Position numbers and translations under genes: made by a program
Notes under the pieces: model-generated
Told to the model about the DNA's origin: nothing
Databases searched by the model: none
The model's input: only the letters and a program-made list of their open reading frames with translations
Shown: piece by piece, positions 24,074 to 33,097 of the stretch
Layout: the number at the start of each line of letters is the position of its first letter
Position numbering within the stretch: position 1 is the stretch's first letter
Source of the DNA: an uncultured Clostridia bacterium
GTDB taxonomy: Bacteria; Bacillota; Clostridia; Oscillospirales; Oscillospiraceae
Direction: 5' to 3'
Assembly (NCBI GenBank): GCA_946550725.1
Contig: CAMNQX010000005.1
Location: forward strand, 42,113-106,112
DNA: 64,000 nucleotides

Positions 24074-24988
24074 ATGTCCTCATCCAAAGTAAAGCTCTGG
24101 CCCCAGCTGCTCATTGTCTTGGCCACCGTGATCTGGGGGTCCTCCTTTCTCATTATGAAGCAGACGGTGGACGGCATTCCCGTCTTTACTCTGCTGGCCA
24201 TCCGCTTTACCGTGGCCGGAGTCTTGCTCTCCCTGGTCTTTTGGAACAAGTGGCGGCTTTTGAACAAGGAGACCCTTTTGGGCGGCGCGGTGCTGGGCAC
24301 CCTCATGTTTTTGGGCTACGCCTTTCAGACCTACGGTCTTAGCGGCATCGGCTCCTGGGAGGGGACCACACCGGGAAAAAACGCCTTCTTGACCGCCACC
24401 TACTGCGTTCTGGTGCCCTTTTTGAACTGGATCATCGCCCGCAAGCGTCCCGACCGCTACAACGTGGCCGCAGCTGTGCTCTGCCTGTTGGGCATCGGCC
24501 TGGTGTCCCTGACAGAGGACTTTTCCGTGGTGGGCGGCGATATCATCACCCTCATCTGCGGCATCGCCTTTTCTCTTCACATCCTGGCTGTGGACAAATA
24601 CGCTAAGACCTGTGACATTCTCCTTTTGACCGTCCTGCAATTTTTGTTTATGGCCCTGTGGTCCTGGGCAGGTATCTTCCTCGCCGGCGAGACCCTGACC
24701 TCCCTTCCCAGCGGCAGCGATCTCCTGCGCCTGGGCTATCTGGCAGTCTGCGCCTCCGGCCTGGCCATGCTGTTCCAAAATATCGGTCAGGCCAACACGC
24801 CCCCCGCCACCGGGGCGGTGCTGCTGAGCCTGGAGGCGCCCTTCGGCGTGATGTTCTCCGTCCTCTTTGGAAGCGAGCGGCCCACGGCCCAAATGTACCT
24901 GGGTTTTCTTCTGATCTTCTTCGCCGTGATCCTGTCCGAGACGAAGCTCTCCTTCTTGTCCAGAAAAAAAGCAGAAATTGGGGGTTGA
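24074..24988 (+). CDS. DMT superfamily (EamA) transporter
   Basis: A 304-residue membrane protein with about ten hydrophobic segments in two EamA halves. The first half opens VLATVIWGSSFLIMKQTVDG, the usual family signature, and the second ends FLLIFFAVILSE. Such proteins export amino acids or other metabolites; the substrate cannot be read from the sequence. AAAGGAGG lies before the ATG. The promoter of the tryptophan-transport operon begins inside its last two codons. Confidence 0.88.
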   Translation: MSSSKVKLWPQLLIVLATVIWGSSFLIMKQTVDGIPVFTLLAIRFTVAGVLLSLVFWNKWRLLNKETLLGGAVLGTLMFLGYAFQTYGLSGIGSWEGTTPGKNAFLTATYCVLVPFLNWIIARKRPDRYNVAAAVLCLLGIGLVSLTEDFSVVGGDIITLICGIAFSLHILAVDKYAKTCDILLLTVLQFLFMALWSWAGIFLAGETLTSLPSGSDLLRLGYLAVCASGLAMLFQNIGQANTPPATGAVLLSLEAPFGVMFSVLFGSERPTAQMYLGFLLIFFAVILSETKLSFLSRKKAEIGG

Positions 24989-25013
24989 CATTTTCCGCCC
25001 GGGCGTTTATAAT
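24985..25013 (+). promoter_or_regulatory. Consensus sigma-A promoter of the T-box/trpXYZ operon
   Basis: TTGACA (24985-24990) and TATAAT (25008-25013), both perfect, with 17 bases between. The -35 box overlaps the stop codon of the DMT transporter. Confidence 0.92.
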
Positions 25014-25039
25014 GCGGATAACAACTTCATCACAGTAAA

Positions 25040-25318
25040 CCGATGAGGAAGAAGAGTAGCCGATGGCACATCATGGTATAGCGAGCTTCGGGCGGTGTGA
25101 GCGAAGCCCAGGGTGATCGGTGAATGGCCTTCCGAGGGCGGGCTGAACGGCGTACCGGTAACGGACGCTCAGTAGTTCCCGACGGGTCCCCTCCCGTTAA
25201 AGCGCAGGGACGCGTATGATGGTACGCGTAAGCGAGTGGGCGTTTCAAACGCCAATTTGGGTGGTATCGCAGAAGCAAGTGCTTTTGTCCCATGTGGGGC
25301 AAAGGCATTTTTGTTTTT
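25040..25318 (+). ncRNA. T-box riboswitch leader, tryptophan specifier
   Basis: A T-box leader that senses uncharged tRNA. The hallmarks are GATGAGGAAGAAGAGTAG near 25043, the distal stem-I block AGCGAGCTTCGGGCGGTGTGAG, a specifier region TGAA-TGG-CCTTCC-GAG with the UGG codon at 25125-25127, and the T-box itself TTGGGTGGTATCGC (25257-25270). A terminator stem (GCTTTTGTCCC with GGGGCAAAGGC, 25281-25307) and T-tract follow; the T-box would form the competing antiterminator. UGG fits tRNA-Trp and the downstream genes. A GGC (glycine) reading one base later is less likely, because the pheS leader in this window places its specifier at the same six-base distance from GAG. Confidence 0.9.
25281..25318 (+). 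terminator. Regulated terminator of the tryptophan T-box
   Basis: An 11-base-pair stem including G-U pairs, four-base loop ATGT, followed by ATTTTTGTTTTT. It is overridden when the T-box binds uncharged tRNA. Confidence 0.8.
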
Positions 25319-25385
25319 GAAAAGGCCGGTTGGCACCCGGCTCCTCCATCGACCACTCAAAAATCTATTTTTTGGAGGTATTCCC

Positions 25386-26447
25386 ATGAAAAAGCAAAAC
25401 ATCGTCAAGAAAGCCCTGGCTCTGGTCTCCGCGCTGGCTCTCACCCTCTCCCTCACCGCCTGCACCGGCGGCAAAAACCCCGCCGCCGACGGCGGCAAGA
25501 CCTACAGGATCGGCATCTGCAACTACGTAGACGACGCCTCCCTCAACCAGATCAACGAGAACATCCAGGCCCGGCTGAAGGAGATCGGCGAGGAGCGGGG
25601 CGTCACCTTTGACATCGACTACGACAACCCTAATGGCGACTCCACGGTGATGAACCAGATCATTTCCAGCTTCCAGGCCGACCAGGTGGACCTGATGGTG
25701 GGCATCGCCACCCCGGTGGCCATGGTCATGCAGGCCGCCACCGAGGACTCCGGAACCCCCGTGGTGTTCTCCGCCGTGTCCGACCCGGTGAGCGCCCAGC
25801 TGGTGGACTCCCTGGAAGCCCCCGGCCACAACATCACCGGCACCAGCGACTATCTGGACACAAACGCTGTGATGGACCTGATCTTTGCCGCCGACCCTGA
25901 CGCGCAGAAGATCGGCTTCCTCTACGACGTGGGTCAGGACTCCTCCACCACCCCCATCGCCCACGCCAAGGAGTATCTGGACGCCAAGGGCGTGGCCTAT
26001 GTGGAGCGCACCGGCACCAACGCCGCCGAGGTGGCCCAGGCCGCCCAGGCCCTGGTGGCCGACGGCGTGGACGCCGTGTTCACCCCCACCGATAACACCA
26101 TCATGGAATCCTACCTGGCCATCTACCAGACCTTCATCGACGCGGGCATCCCCCACTACACCGGGGCCGACTCCTTCGCCCTCAACGGCGCGTTCCTGGG
26201 CTACGGCGTGGACTATGCCAACCTGGGCCGGGAGACCGCCGACATGATCGCAGAGATCCTCCTGGACGGCAAGGACCCCGGCACTCTGGCGGTCAAGACC
26301 TTTGACAACGGCACCGCCACCGTCAACACCGAGACCTGCGCCGCCCTGGGCCTGGACTTCGCCACCATCGAGGCCACTTTCTCCAACGAGGGCGCCAAGG
26401 TGCAGACCATCACCACCGCCGAGAGCTTCAACGACCTGAACGGCTAA
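25386..26447 (+). CDS. trpX: Tryptophan ABC transporter, substrate-binding lipoprotein (TrpX-like)
   Basis: A 353-residue lipoprotein of the ABC_sub_bind (DUF534) family. The signal peptide ends in SLTAC, with the lipid-carrying Cys at residue 26. The mature part contains YRIGICNYVDDASLNQI, MVGIATPVAMVMQAAT, PVVFSAVSDPVSAQLV, and ALNGAFLGYGVDYANLGR, the usual blocks. GGAGG lies upstream of the ATG. The family covers several aromatic and other ligands; tryptophan specificity is inferred from the UGG T-box in its leader. It is followed by a permease and an ATPase. Confidence 0.87.
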   Translation: MKKQNIVKKALALVSALALTLSLTACTGGKNPAADGGKTYRIGICNYVDDASLNQINENIQARLKEIGEERGVTFDIDYDNPNGDSTVMNQIISSFQADQVDLMVGIATPVAMVMQAATEDSGTPVVFSAVSDPVSAQLVDSLEAPGHNITGTSDYLDTNAVMDLIFAADPDAQKIGFLYDVGQDSSTTPIAHAKEYLDAKGVAYVERTGTNAAEVAQAAQALVADGVDAVFTPTDNTIMESYLAIYQTFIDAGIPHYTGADSFALNGAFLGYGVDYANLGRETADMIAEILLDGKDPGTLAVKTFDNGTATVNTETCAALGLDFATIEATFSNEGAKVQTITTAESFNDLNG

Positions 26448-26479
26448 CGCTCCGGCACACTTTTTTTGGAGGTAATACC

Positions 26480-27409
26480 ATGTCCTTTGTCGAGCTTCAA
26501 ACCGTTATTGAGCTGGGGCTGATCTGCTCCCTCACGGTGCTGGCTCTCTTCTTGAGCTACTCCATGCTGGGGGTGTGCGACCTGTCCACCGACGGGTGCT
26601 TCACCCTGGGCGCCACCGTGGGCGCGGTGATCGCCGTGGCCGGGCACCCCGTGCTCTCCATCCCCGCCGCCATGCTGGCGGGGGTGTGCTCCGGCTTTGT
26701 CACCGCTGTTCTTCAAACAAAAATGGGCATCAACAGCCTGCTGGCGGGCATTATCGTCAATACCGGGCTTTACTCGGTGAACATCGCCATCATGTCCGGC
26801 TCCGCCCGGGTCAACCTGAACAAGACCGGCACCGTGTTCACCATGGTGAAGGGCCTGCTGGCGGGCACGCCGCTGGAGGGCTGGCACGTGACCGTGGTGG
26901 CGGGTGTGGCGGTGGTCCTGACGGTGGCGCTGCTCACCCTGTTCCTCAACACCCGTCTGGGCCTGGCCATTCGAGCCACCGGCAACAACCCGGACATGGT
27001 GCGCTCCTCCTCCATCAACCCCACCTTCACCACCATCGTGGGCCTGTGCGTGGCCAACGCCCTCACCGGCCTGTCCGGCTGCCTCATGGCCCAGTCCCAG
27101 CAGTCCACAGAGATCAATATCGGCAGCGGCATGGTGACCATCGCCCTGGCCTCTCTGCTCATCGGCGGCACCCTGCTGGGCCGGGGCGGCATCTTCCTCC
27201 GGGCCGTGGGCATGGTGCTGGGCGCGTTCCTGTTCCGTTTGGTGTACGCCGTGGCCCTGCGGCTGGATATGCCCGCATTCATGCTCAAGCTGGTGTCCTC
27301 CGTCATCGTGGCCCTGGCCCTGGCCCTGCCCTACCTGAAAAGCCAGTGGCCGGTCATCTCCCGGCGGCTCTCCTACAAAAAGGCTCTGGCGGTCAAGGAG
27401 GGGAAGTGA
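26480..27409 (+). CDS. trpY: Tryptophan ABC transporter, permease (TrpY-like)
   Basis: A 309-residue membrane protein of the BPD_transp_2 (branched-chain/sugar) permease type, with about eight to nine hydrophobic helices. DLSTDGCFTLGATVGAVIAV and LNTRLGLAIRATGNNPDMVR (the conserved loop that contacts the ATPase) are visible. GGAGG precedes the ATG. It sits between the binding protein and the ATPase in a three-gene operon behind the tryptophan T-box. Confidence 0.87.
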   Translation: MSFVELQTVIELGLICSLTVLALFLSYSMLGVCDLSTDGCFTLGATVGAVIAVAGHPVLSIPAAMLAGVCSGFVTAVLQTKMGINSLLAGIIVNTGLYSVNIAIMSGSARVNLNKTGTVFTMVKGLLAGTPLEGWHVTVVAGVAVVLTVALLTLFLNTRLGLAIRATGNNPDMVRSSSINPTFTTIVGLCVANALTGLSGCLMAQSQQSTEINIGSGMVTIALASLLIGGTLLGRGGIFLRAVGMVLGAFLFRLVYAVALRLDMPAFMLKLVSSVIVALALALPYLKSQWPVISRRLSYKKALAVKEGK

Positions 27410-27412
27410 ACC

Positions 27413-28198
27413 ATGCTGGATATCTCCCACATCTCCAAAACCTTCAACCCGGGCACGGTGAACGAGAAGAAGGCCATCACCGACCTGTCCCTCCACCTGG
27501 CCCCCGGCGACTTTGCTACCATCATCGGCTCCAACGGCGCGGGAAAGTCCACCCTCTTTAACGCCATCTGCGGCGATTTTCTCACCGACAGCGGCTCCAT
27601 CGTGGTCAACAGCCAGGACGTGACCTTCATGCCCTCCTACAAGCGCTCCAAGCACATCGGGCGGCTGTTCCAGGACCCCATGCGGGGCAGCGCGCCGGGG
27701 ATGACCATTGAGGAAAACCTGGTCCTGGCCGCCGGTCACGGCGGGTGGTTCTCCCACATGAGCGCAAAGGACAAGATGGCCTTCCGGGATCAGTTGGCCC
27801 AGCTGGATATGGGGCTGGAGGACCGGATGAAGCAGCCTGTGGGCCTGCTCTCCGGGGGCCAGCGGCAGGCGCTGACCCTCCTGATGGCCACCATGAATCC
27901 CCCCTGGCTGCTGCTCCTGGACGAGCACACCGCCGCCCTGGACCCCGCCACGGCGGAAAAGGTGCTGGACATCACCAAAAGCGTGGTGGCGGAGCATTCC
28001 ATCACCACCCTCATGGTCACCCACAATATGTCCCAGGCCCTGGAGCTGGGCAACCGCACCCTGATGATGGACAACGGCAATATCGTGCTGGACGTGTCCG
28101 GCGAGGAACGCGCCCACATGACGGTGAACGACCTGCTGGAGCGCTTCAAGCAAGGTTCCGGCAAGGCGTTGGACAACGACAGGATGCTCTTGTCCTGA
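27413..28198 (+). CDS. trpZ: Tryptophan ABC transporter, ATP-binding protein (TrpZ-like)
   Basis: A 261-residue ABC ATPase. Walker A is GSNGAGKST, the signature LLSGGQRQALTL, Walker B LLLLDEHTAAL, and the switch histidine is in VTHNM. The start (MLDISHISKTFNPGT) lies three bases after the permease stop. It energises tryptophan uptake with the two upstream genes. A terminator follows. Confidence 0.88.
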   Translation: MLDISHISKTFNPGTVNEKKAITDLSLHLAPGDFATIIGSNGAGKSTLFNAICGDFLTDSGSIVVNSQDVTFMPSYKRSKHIGRLFQDPMRGSAPGMTIEENLVLAAGHGGWFSHMSAKDKMAFRDQLAQLDMGLEDRMKQPVGLLSGGQRQALTLLMATMNPPWLLLLDEHTAALDPATAEKVLDITKSVVAEHSITTLMVTHNMSQALELGNRTLMMDNGNIVLDVSGEERAHMTVNDLLERFKQGSGKALDNDRMLLS

Positions 28199-28226
28199 CT
28201 GCGGCCTCCTGGTAAAACGAAAGAGA

Positions 28227-28266
28227 AGCAGGACTTCATTCCGTGGAATGAGGTCCTGCTCTTTTT
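28227..28266. terminator. Bidirectional terminator between trpZ and the HAD gene
   Basis: AGCAGGACTTCATT pairs with AATGAGGTCCTGCT around a short loop, followed by CTTTTT on the plus strand. The minus-strand gene ends at its edge, so it may serve both directions. Confidence 0.85.
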
Positions 28267-29047
28267 AGGATAGCAGCCCGTGGGTGAGGCAGTAGGCATA
28301 AATGCCGTCCTCTGCCGCAGCTCCGCAGATATCATCCGCCGCCGCCTTCAGCCGTTCCGAGGCGTTTCCCATGGCAACGCCTCGGCCCACGGCCTGAAGC
28401 ATTTCGATATCGTTGTCCCCATCTCCGAAGGCCAATGCGGACCCTTTGTCCAGATGGTAGTGGGCCAGGATGCATTGGACCCCCACGCCCTTTCCGCCGT
28501 CGGCGGGAATAATGTCCACGGCCCAGTCCAGCCAAGCGGCGATCTTGGCGCGGCGGACGCCCCGGAGCAGCACCGGGCGTTCCTCCCGGCGGCAGCCCAG
28601 CATGATCTGATAGACGTCCTCCTTCGCCACCTGGTCAAACTCGCCGGATACTTCTATTTCCCGGTTTGCCACAGCGTAGTAGTCGATCAAGTCCTGATCC
28701 TTCCCGTTGGCCACCATTTTGTCCTTGGTGGCGATGGAAACGGGCCGGTGGATGGACGCGGCATTTCGCAGGATGGTCTGCACGTCCTCCGGGGACAGGG
28801 GGTTGCGGAAGACCGTCTGTCCCCGGGTAAAGCAGTAGGAGCCGTTGAAGGTGAGGAACGCGTCAAACTCCACCCCCTCAAAATGGGGCAAAGTCAGAGG
28901 CCCTCTTCCCGTGGCGAGGCAGAGAAGCACATTTCTCTCCTTCAGCCGTTGGAGCGTCTCCAGAGTCTTGGGAGATATCTCTTTGTGCTCCATGTCGATG
29001 AGCGTTCCGTCAATATCAAAGAACACGATCTTGATGGCGTCCGTCAT
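28265..29047 (-). CDS. HAD-superfamily phosphatase, Cof type
   Basis: A 260-residue hydrolase. Motif I is FFDIDGTLID (nucleophile Asp in DID), motif II CLATGRG, and motif IV FGDGDNDIEMLQAVG, followed by GVAMGNASERLKAAAD, the standard ending of the Cof/IIB group. Likely a phosphatase for sugar phosphates or similar small molecules. The ATG at 29047 has AAAGGAG upstream. The gene follows the HD-domain gene after ten bases, so the two are probably one operon. Confidence 0.9.
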   Translation of the reverse strand: MTDAIKIVFFDIDGTLIDMEHKEISPKTLETLQRLKERNVLLCLATGRGPLTLPHFEGVEFDAFLTFNGSYCFTRGQTVFRNPLSPEDVQTILRNAASIHRPVSIATKDKMVANGKDQDLIDYYAVANREIEVSGEFDQVAKEDVYQIMLGCRREERPVLLRGVRRAKIAAWLDWAVDIIPADGGKGVGVQCILAHYHLDKGSALAFGDGDNDIEMLQAVGRGVAMGNASERLKAAADDICGAAAEDGIYAYCLTHGLLS

Positions 29048-29057
29048 ATACTCTCCT

Positions 29058-29657
29058 TTACCGCAGGCTGTTTTCCGCCGCGCCGGGGAGCAGGTCGTAG
29101 ATGGAACAGCCGGTCTTCCCCTCAAAATAGGTCTTCAGGTCCAGGGTGCGCTGCCAGCGGTCCAACGTAGCGGGGTGAAAACCATAGCGCAAAGTCACGT
29201 CCACGAACCGCTTCTCCAACAGACAAAACCCGGAGGGCAACGCCAGCGCGTCACAGAGCTGGACCAGGCGGTCGTAGTCGTCGTACCTGGCATGGGCCAC
29301 GAAGTCCTTCATAAAAGCGTAGTCCTCGGCGGTCACGTCAAAGGTCCCGATGGAGGTGTTGATGTCCTGGAGCATAAAGGCATGGGAAATGCACACCTGC
29401 GCCGCCTTCTCCCAGCCTTGGGCGATGCAGTAGCGGTAGCCGTCGATGAGGTGCCGCTCCGAGCTGACCCCGGCGTAACGGCCGATGTCGTGGAGCAGGC
29501 CCAGGACGTAAGCTGTGTCGGCGTCCAGCTCCGGGCAGCGCTCCGCGATGGCCCGGCAGGCGGCGGCCACATGGCGGGAGTGGGCCTCCCACGGTCCAGG
29601 ATTCTGGGCCGCCGCCCAGACCAGGGTATCCTCCGCAGTCTTTGGGTCCGGCTTCAT
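29058..29657 (-). CDS. HD-domain phosphohydrolase-like protein
   Basis: A 199-residue protein with an HD domain: EAHSRHVAAACRAIAE carries the first histidine, and VLGLLHDIGRYAG the HD pair; a third histidine lies in ISHAFMLQ. HD proteins hydrolyse nucleotides or phosphomonoesters with bound metals. The substrate is unknown. The family often appears in Firmicutes next to HAD phosphatases, as here. Confidence 0.85.
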   Translation of the reverse strand: MKPDPKTAEDTLVWAAAQNPGPWEAHSRHVAAACRAIAERCPELDADTAYVLGLLHDIGRYAGVSSERHLIDGYRYCIAQGWEKAAQVCISHAFMLQDINTSIGTFDVTAEDYAFMKDFVAHARYDDYDRLVQLCDALALPSGFCLLEKRFVDVTLRYGFHPATLDRWQRTLDLKTYFEGKTGCSIYDLLPGAAENSLR

Positions 29658-29723
29658 ATGATCACCTCGCTGTAAGGACCATTTTAGCGCATGGTCCCTT
29701 TCAAAACTATCCCGTTCCCGCCC

Positions 29724-30623
29724 TCAATTATCAATATCCTGCCATTTGCGGCGGTACTCCGACGGGGTGCAGCCCATGGCGTCCCGGAAGGTCTTTCCAA
29801 AATAACTGCTGCTGCCCAGACCGCAGAGCTGGCCGATCTCCGTGACGGACGCCCTGTTTTCCCGCAGCAGACGGCACGCCTGTTGGAGGCGGTAGCTTTT
29901 CAGGTACTCCGCCGGGGTGGTGCGGAGGCACTCCCGAAAGGCCCGGAAGCACTCCCTCTCGCTGAGAAAGGCGGCTGCCGCCAGGTCGGAAACGGCGAGC
30001 TTTTCCCCATAGTGTTCGTGGATATACGCCATCATTTCCTTGATCTTGTCGCTGCTCTTGGTCCGCTGGACGGGCCTTTGCAGAAGAGGCTCTGCCTGCT
30101 TCAAAAACGCGAGCCAGATCTCCGACAGCGTGTTTCGTAAGGTAAGCTCATAGCCAAACTCTTCGCCGGTCAGAGAAAACGCCGCTTTGATCTGCTTCAA
30201 AACGGCGTTTTGTACCGGGTCATCCGGTCTGAGACACAGCGTCTCTACCTGAGACGCCGCAGCCAGCGGCGTAATATACCGTTCGGAGATGCGGCTGCCC
30301 GGCAGGGCCAGAAAAGCGGGGTCAAAGATGTGCAGGAGTTGGACCGTGTTCGGCTCGGCGGTGGTCATGTGGAGAACATTTGCGTTCACCAGCACCGCCG
30401 TCCCCGCAGGCACAAGCTCCATGCCCCCGGGGGTATGATATTCCATGCAGCCCTGCTGGGTATAGGACAATTCCACCGCCCCATGCCAGTGCCAGGGGGC
30501 GGTGCGGCCGGGATAATGGTCCATCTCCACCCGGGTGGCAATATAGGGAAACGTCTGCGTAAAATCAGGCAACAACTCTTCCTTGCTCCCGGCGTGGAAT
30601 TTCACTTCCCGAATGTCTTTCAC
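29724..30623 (-). CDS. AraC-family transcriptional regulator with cupin N-terminus
   Basis: A 299-residue regulator. The N-terminal half has cupin traits (PGRTAPWHWHGAVELSYTQQG and GMELVPAGTAVLVNANVLH) that would bind a small ligand. The C-terminal half has two helix-turn-helix segments (LAVSDLAAAAFLSERECFRAFRE; VTEIGQLCGLGSSSYFGKTFRDAMGCTPSEYRR). The GTG at 30623, preceded by AGGGGG, is the likeliest start; a TTG at 30638 is possible. Target genes are not evident; neighbours are unrelated. Confidence 0.88.
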   Translation of the reverse strand: MKDIREVKFHAGSKEELLPDFTQTFPYIATRVEMDHYPGRTAPWHWHGAVELSYTQQGCMEYHTPGGMELVPAGTAVLVNANVLHMTTAEPNTVQLLHIFDPAFLALPGSRISERYITPLAAASQVETLCLRPDDPVQNAVLKQIKAAFSLTGEEFGYELTLRNTLSEIWLAFLKQAEPLLQRPVQRTKSSDKIKEMMAYIHEHYGEKLAVSDLAAAAFLSERECFRAFRECLRTTPAEYLKSYRLQQACRLLRENRASVTEIGQLCGLGSSSYFGKTFRDAMGCTPSEYRRKWQDIDN

Positions 30624-30656
30624 GGCGATCCCCCTCAAATGCTCTTTCCCTGTGGT

Positions 30657-31553
30657 TTAACTCTCCTTCTCCCGAAAGAGGCGGTTGAAGTCCCGGGGCT
30701 TGCGGGAGGTGAGGGCGACGGTCTCCCCGTTGACCGGGTGGATAAAGGTGAGGCGGTGGGCATGGAGGCACAGCCGCCCGATGGGGCTTTTCTCCCCGCC
30801 GTACTTGCGGTCCCCCACCACCGGGCAGCCCAGGTCCTTCATGTGGACGCGGATCTGGTTCTTTCGGCCGGTGTGGAGGTATAATTCCAGCAGAGAATAG
30901 CCGTTGGCGCTCTTTTTCACCTGATACTCCGTGATGGCCTCCTTGCCCCGAGGGTCATTGGTGGAGTAGACCAGATGGGTGGCGGTCTCCTTGAGGTAGG
31001 AGCGCACCACCCCCTCCCGCTCCTTAGGCGCGCCGCTCACTACGGCCACATACACCCGCTCTTGTACCAGCCTCTCCCAGTCGGCCTGAAGCTTCTCCTT
31101 CACCTCCCGGCTTTTGGCAAAGAGCAGCAGGCCCGAGGTGTCCTGGTCCAGCCGGTGGACCACATGGAGCTGGGCTTGTTCGTCCTTGGCCCGCTGGTGG
31201 TCCAGCACCATGCGGTAGGCCGTCCGCTCCCGCTCCTTGTCACTGGCTACCGCCAGCAGGCCCGCGGGCTTCTCGATGGCCAACAGCCAGTCGTCCTCAT
31301 AGCAGATGGGAAAGGGCAGGTCGGCGGGGGCGGGCGCGCCGGGGGGCAGGATGGTCACCCGCTGGCCGGGGCGCAGGGGCGCGTCGTGGCGAGTGACCAC
31401 CTCTCCGTCCACCAGCACCTGGCGGTGGGTCAGCAGGTTTTTCACCGCGTTGCGGGACTTCCCCTTCACATTGTCCAGCAGGAAGTCCAACGCCCGGCAC
31501 TCCTCCGCCGCTGTCAGCTCCCGCCGCTGGGGTCCTCTTGTGTTTCGCTCCAT
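30657..31553 (-). CDS. Pseudouridine synthase, RluA family
   Basis: Makes pseudouridine in ribosomal or transfer RNA. It has an N-terminal S4-like region (LDFLLDNVKGKSRNAVKNLLTHRQVLVDG), then the catalytic block HVVHRLDQDTSGLLLFAK, where the Asp of HRLD is the nucleophile, and HTGRKNQIRVHMKDLGCPVVGDRKYG. 298 residues. The ATG at 31553 has AGAGGAG upstream. Which RNA position it modifies cannot be told. Confidence 0.92.
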   Translation of the reverse strand: MERNTRGPQRRELTAAEECRALDFLLDNVKGKSRNAVKNLLTHRQVLVDGEVVTRHDAPLRPGQRVTILPPGAPAPADLPFPICYEDDWLLAIEKPAGLLAVASDKERERTAYRMVLDHQRAKDEQAQLHVVHRLDQDTSGLLLFAKSREVKEKLQADWERLVQERVYVAVVSGAPKEREGVVRSYLKETATHLVYSTNDPRGKEAITEYQVKKSANGYSLLELYLHTGRKNQIRVHMKDLGCPVVGDRKYGGEKSPIGRLCLHAHRLTFIHPVNGETVALTSRKPRDFNRLFREKES

Positions 31554-31564
31554 AAAAACTCCTC

Positions 31565-33097
31565 TCACAGCAGCGGCGAGAAAATGCGCAGGATACTGCG
31601 CACCAGCCGCTGGGGCCAGGGCACGTTGCGGCAGTCCTCCAGCGTCCACTGCTGACACTGTTCCAATGTCTCCAAAAAGTCCTTCTTGATGTCCATGACC
31701 GCCGGGTCGTTCATCAGCAGCGCGCCGTTTTCAAAATGGAGAAACAGGCTGCGGTAGTCCAGATTCACCGACCCCACTGTGCCGTACCGGTCGTCCACCG
31801 CCACATTCTTGCCGTGAACAAAGCCAGGGGTGTACTCGTAGATCTTTACCCCGCCCCGGATCAGCGGCTCATAGTGGGCGCGGGTCATCTGGAACACCGT
31901 TTTCTTGTCGGGGATGTGGGGGGTGATGATGCGCACGTCCACCCCTGCCTTGGCGGCGTTGATCAGCGCGGTGTTCATCACCTCGTCGATGATCAGGTAG
32001 GGCGTGGTGATGTAGATATACCGTTTGGCCCGGTTAAAGAGGTTGAGGTACACCGTCTCCCCCACCGGCTCGTCGTCCCAGGGACAGTCGGTGTAAGGCT
32101 GGACCCAGCCCCGGTCGGGGAACAGAGGGGCGCTCGAAGGGCGGAACGCCTCGATGTCCTCCCCCTTCTTGGTGATAAAAGCCCACATGGTGAGGAACAT
32201 CACCGACATGGACCACGCCGCCGGTCCTTCGATGCGGATGGCGCTGTCCTTCCAGTGGCCGAACCGCTCCCGGCGGTTGATATACTCGTCCGCCAGGTTG
32301 ACCCCGCCGGTAAACACCACCCTGCCGTCCACCGCCATGATCTTCCGGTGGTCCCGGTTGTTCATCACCGTGGATACCACGGGGATGAAGCGGTTGAAGT
32401 TGACGCACCGGATGCCGTAACGCCTCAGCTCCTTGTCGTAGTGGCTGGGCAGGGTGAACATACAGCCGATGTCGTCGTAGATCACCCGCACGTCCACCCC
32501 GGCGGCGGCCTTTTCCTTCAGAATGTCCAGCACTGCGCCCCAAAACTCCCCGGGCTGGATGATGAAATACTCCAGGAAAATATAATGCTCTGCGCTGCGC
32601 AGGGCCTCCAGCATGGGCTGGAAGCAGTCGTCCCCCAGGGCGTAGTAGGTGACCCGGCTGTCCCGGTAGGCGGGACAGTGGGCGTACTTCTCCAGATAGC
32701 GGGCCTGCGCCCCGGCGGCGGTGCCCAGCTCCTCCGCCACGGTCTCACAGCTGTGATCCTCCTGCAGCGCCTCCTTCATACTGGTCTCCATCCGCCGGAG
32801 ACTGCGGCGCATAGAGGGGGTGAAGCGGTCCCCCCGGCTGAGCAGATACAGCACGCCCCCCAACACGGGCAGGCTCAGGATCAGAATGATCCAGGCGATC
32901 TTGTACCCGGAGTTGGTGGTGGAGGAGGATACGATCCACAGCACCGCCGCCAGGGACAGCAGCATGGCACACCAGTAGAGGGGAATAAAATACTGGCTGA
33001 ACATGGTCATCGCCACCGCCAGCACCCCAAGCTGGAGCAAAATGGCCAACCCGGTCAGCACCATACGGTGGGTCAGAACAGACCCTATCTTTTTCAT
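31565..33097 (-). CDS. cls: Cardiolipin synthase
   Basis: A 510-residue membrane phospholipase-D-type enzyme that condenses two phosphatidylglycerols. Two N-terminal membrane helices are followed by YKIAWIILILSLPVLGGVLYLL, the usual nuclease-N region. Two HKD motifs are present: DHRKIMAVDG and VHGKNVAVDD, each followed by a G-x-x-N type strand (GGVNLADEY; GSVNLDYRS). It overlaps the end of dnaE by four bases (ATGA), an unusual pairing that suggests they are co-transcribed. Confidence 0.93.
   Translation of the reverse strand: MKKIGSVLTHRMVLTGLAILLQLGVLAVAMTMFSQYFIPLYWCAMLLSLAAVLWIVSSSTTNSGYKIAWIILILSLPVLGGVLYLLSRGDRFTPSMRRSLRRMETSMKEALQEDHSCETVAEELGTAAGAQARYLEKYAHCPAYRDSRVTYYALGDDCFQPMLEALRSAEHYIFLEYFIIQPGEFWGAVLDILKEKAAAGVDVRVIYDDIGCMFTLPSHYDKELRRYGIRCVNFNRFIPVVSTVMNNRDHRKIMAVDGRVVFTGGVNLADEYINRRERFGHWKDSAIRIEGPAAWSMSVMFLTMWAFITKKGEDIEAFRPSSAPLFPDRGWVQPYTDCPWDDEPVGETVYLNLFNRAKRYIYITTPYLIIDEVMNTALINAAKAGVDVRIITPHIPDKKTVFQMTRAHYEPLIRGGVKIYEYTPGFVHGKNVAVDDRYGTVGSVNLDYRSLFLHFENGALLMNDPAVMDIKKDFLETLEQCQQWTLEDCRNVPWPQRLVRSILRIFSPLL

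Noticed and set aside
25126..25128. GGC (glycine) specifier for the first T-box
   Set aside because: The UGG one base earlier has the same six-base distance to the GAG element as UUC in the pheS leader, and the downstream genes match tryptophan transport.
25236..25385. N-terminal extension of the TrpX-like protein by 50 codons
   Set aside because: It would translate the T-box terminator; the ATG at 25386 has a good ribosome site and starts a normal lipoprotein signal peptide.
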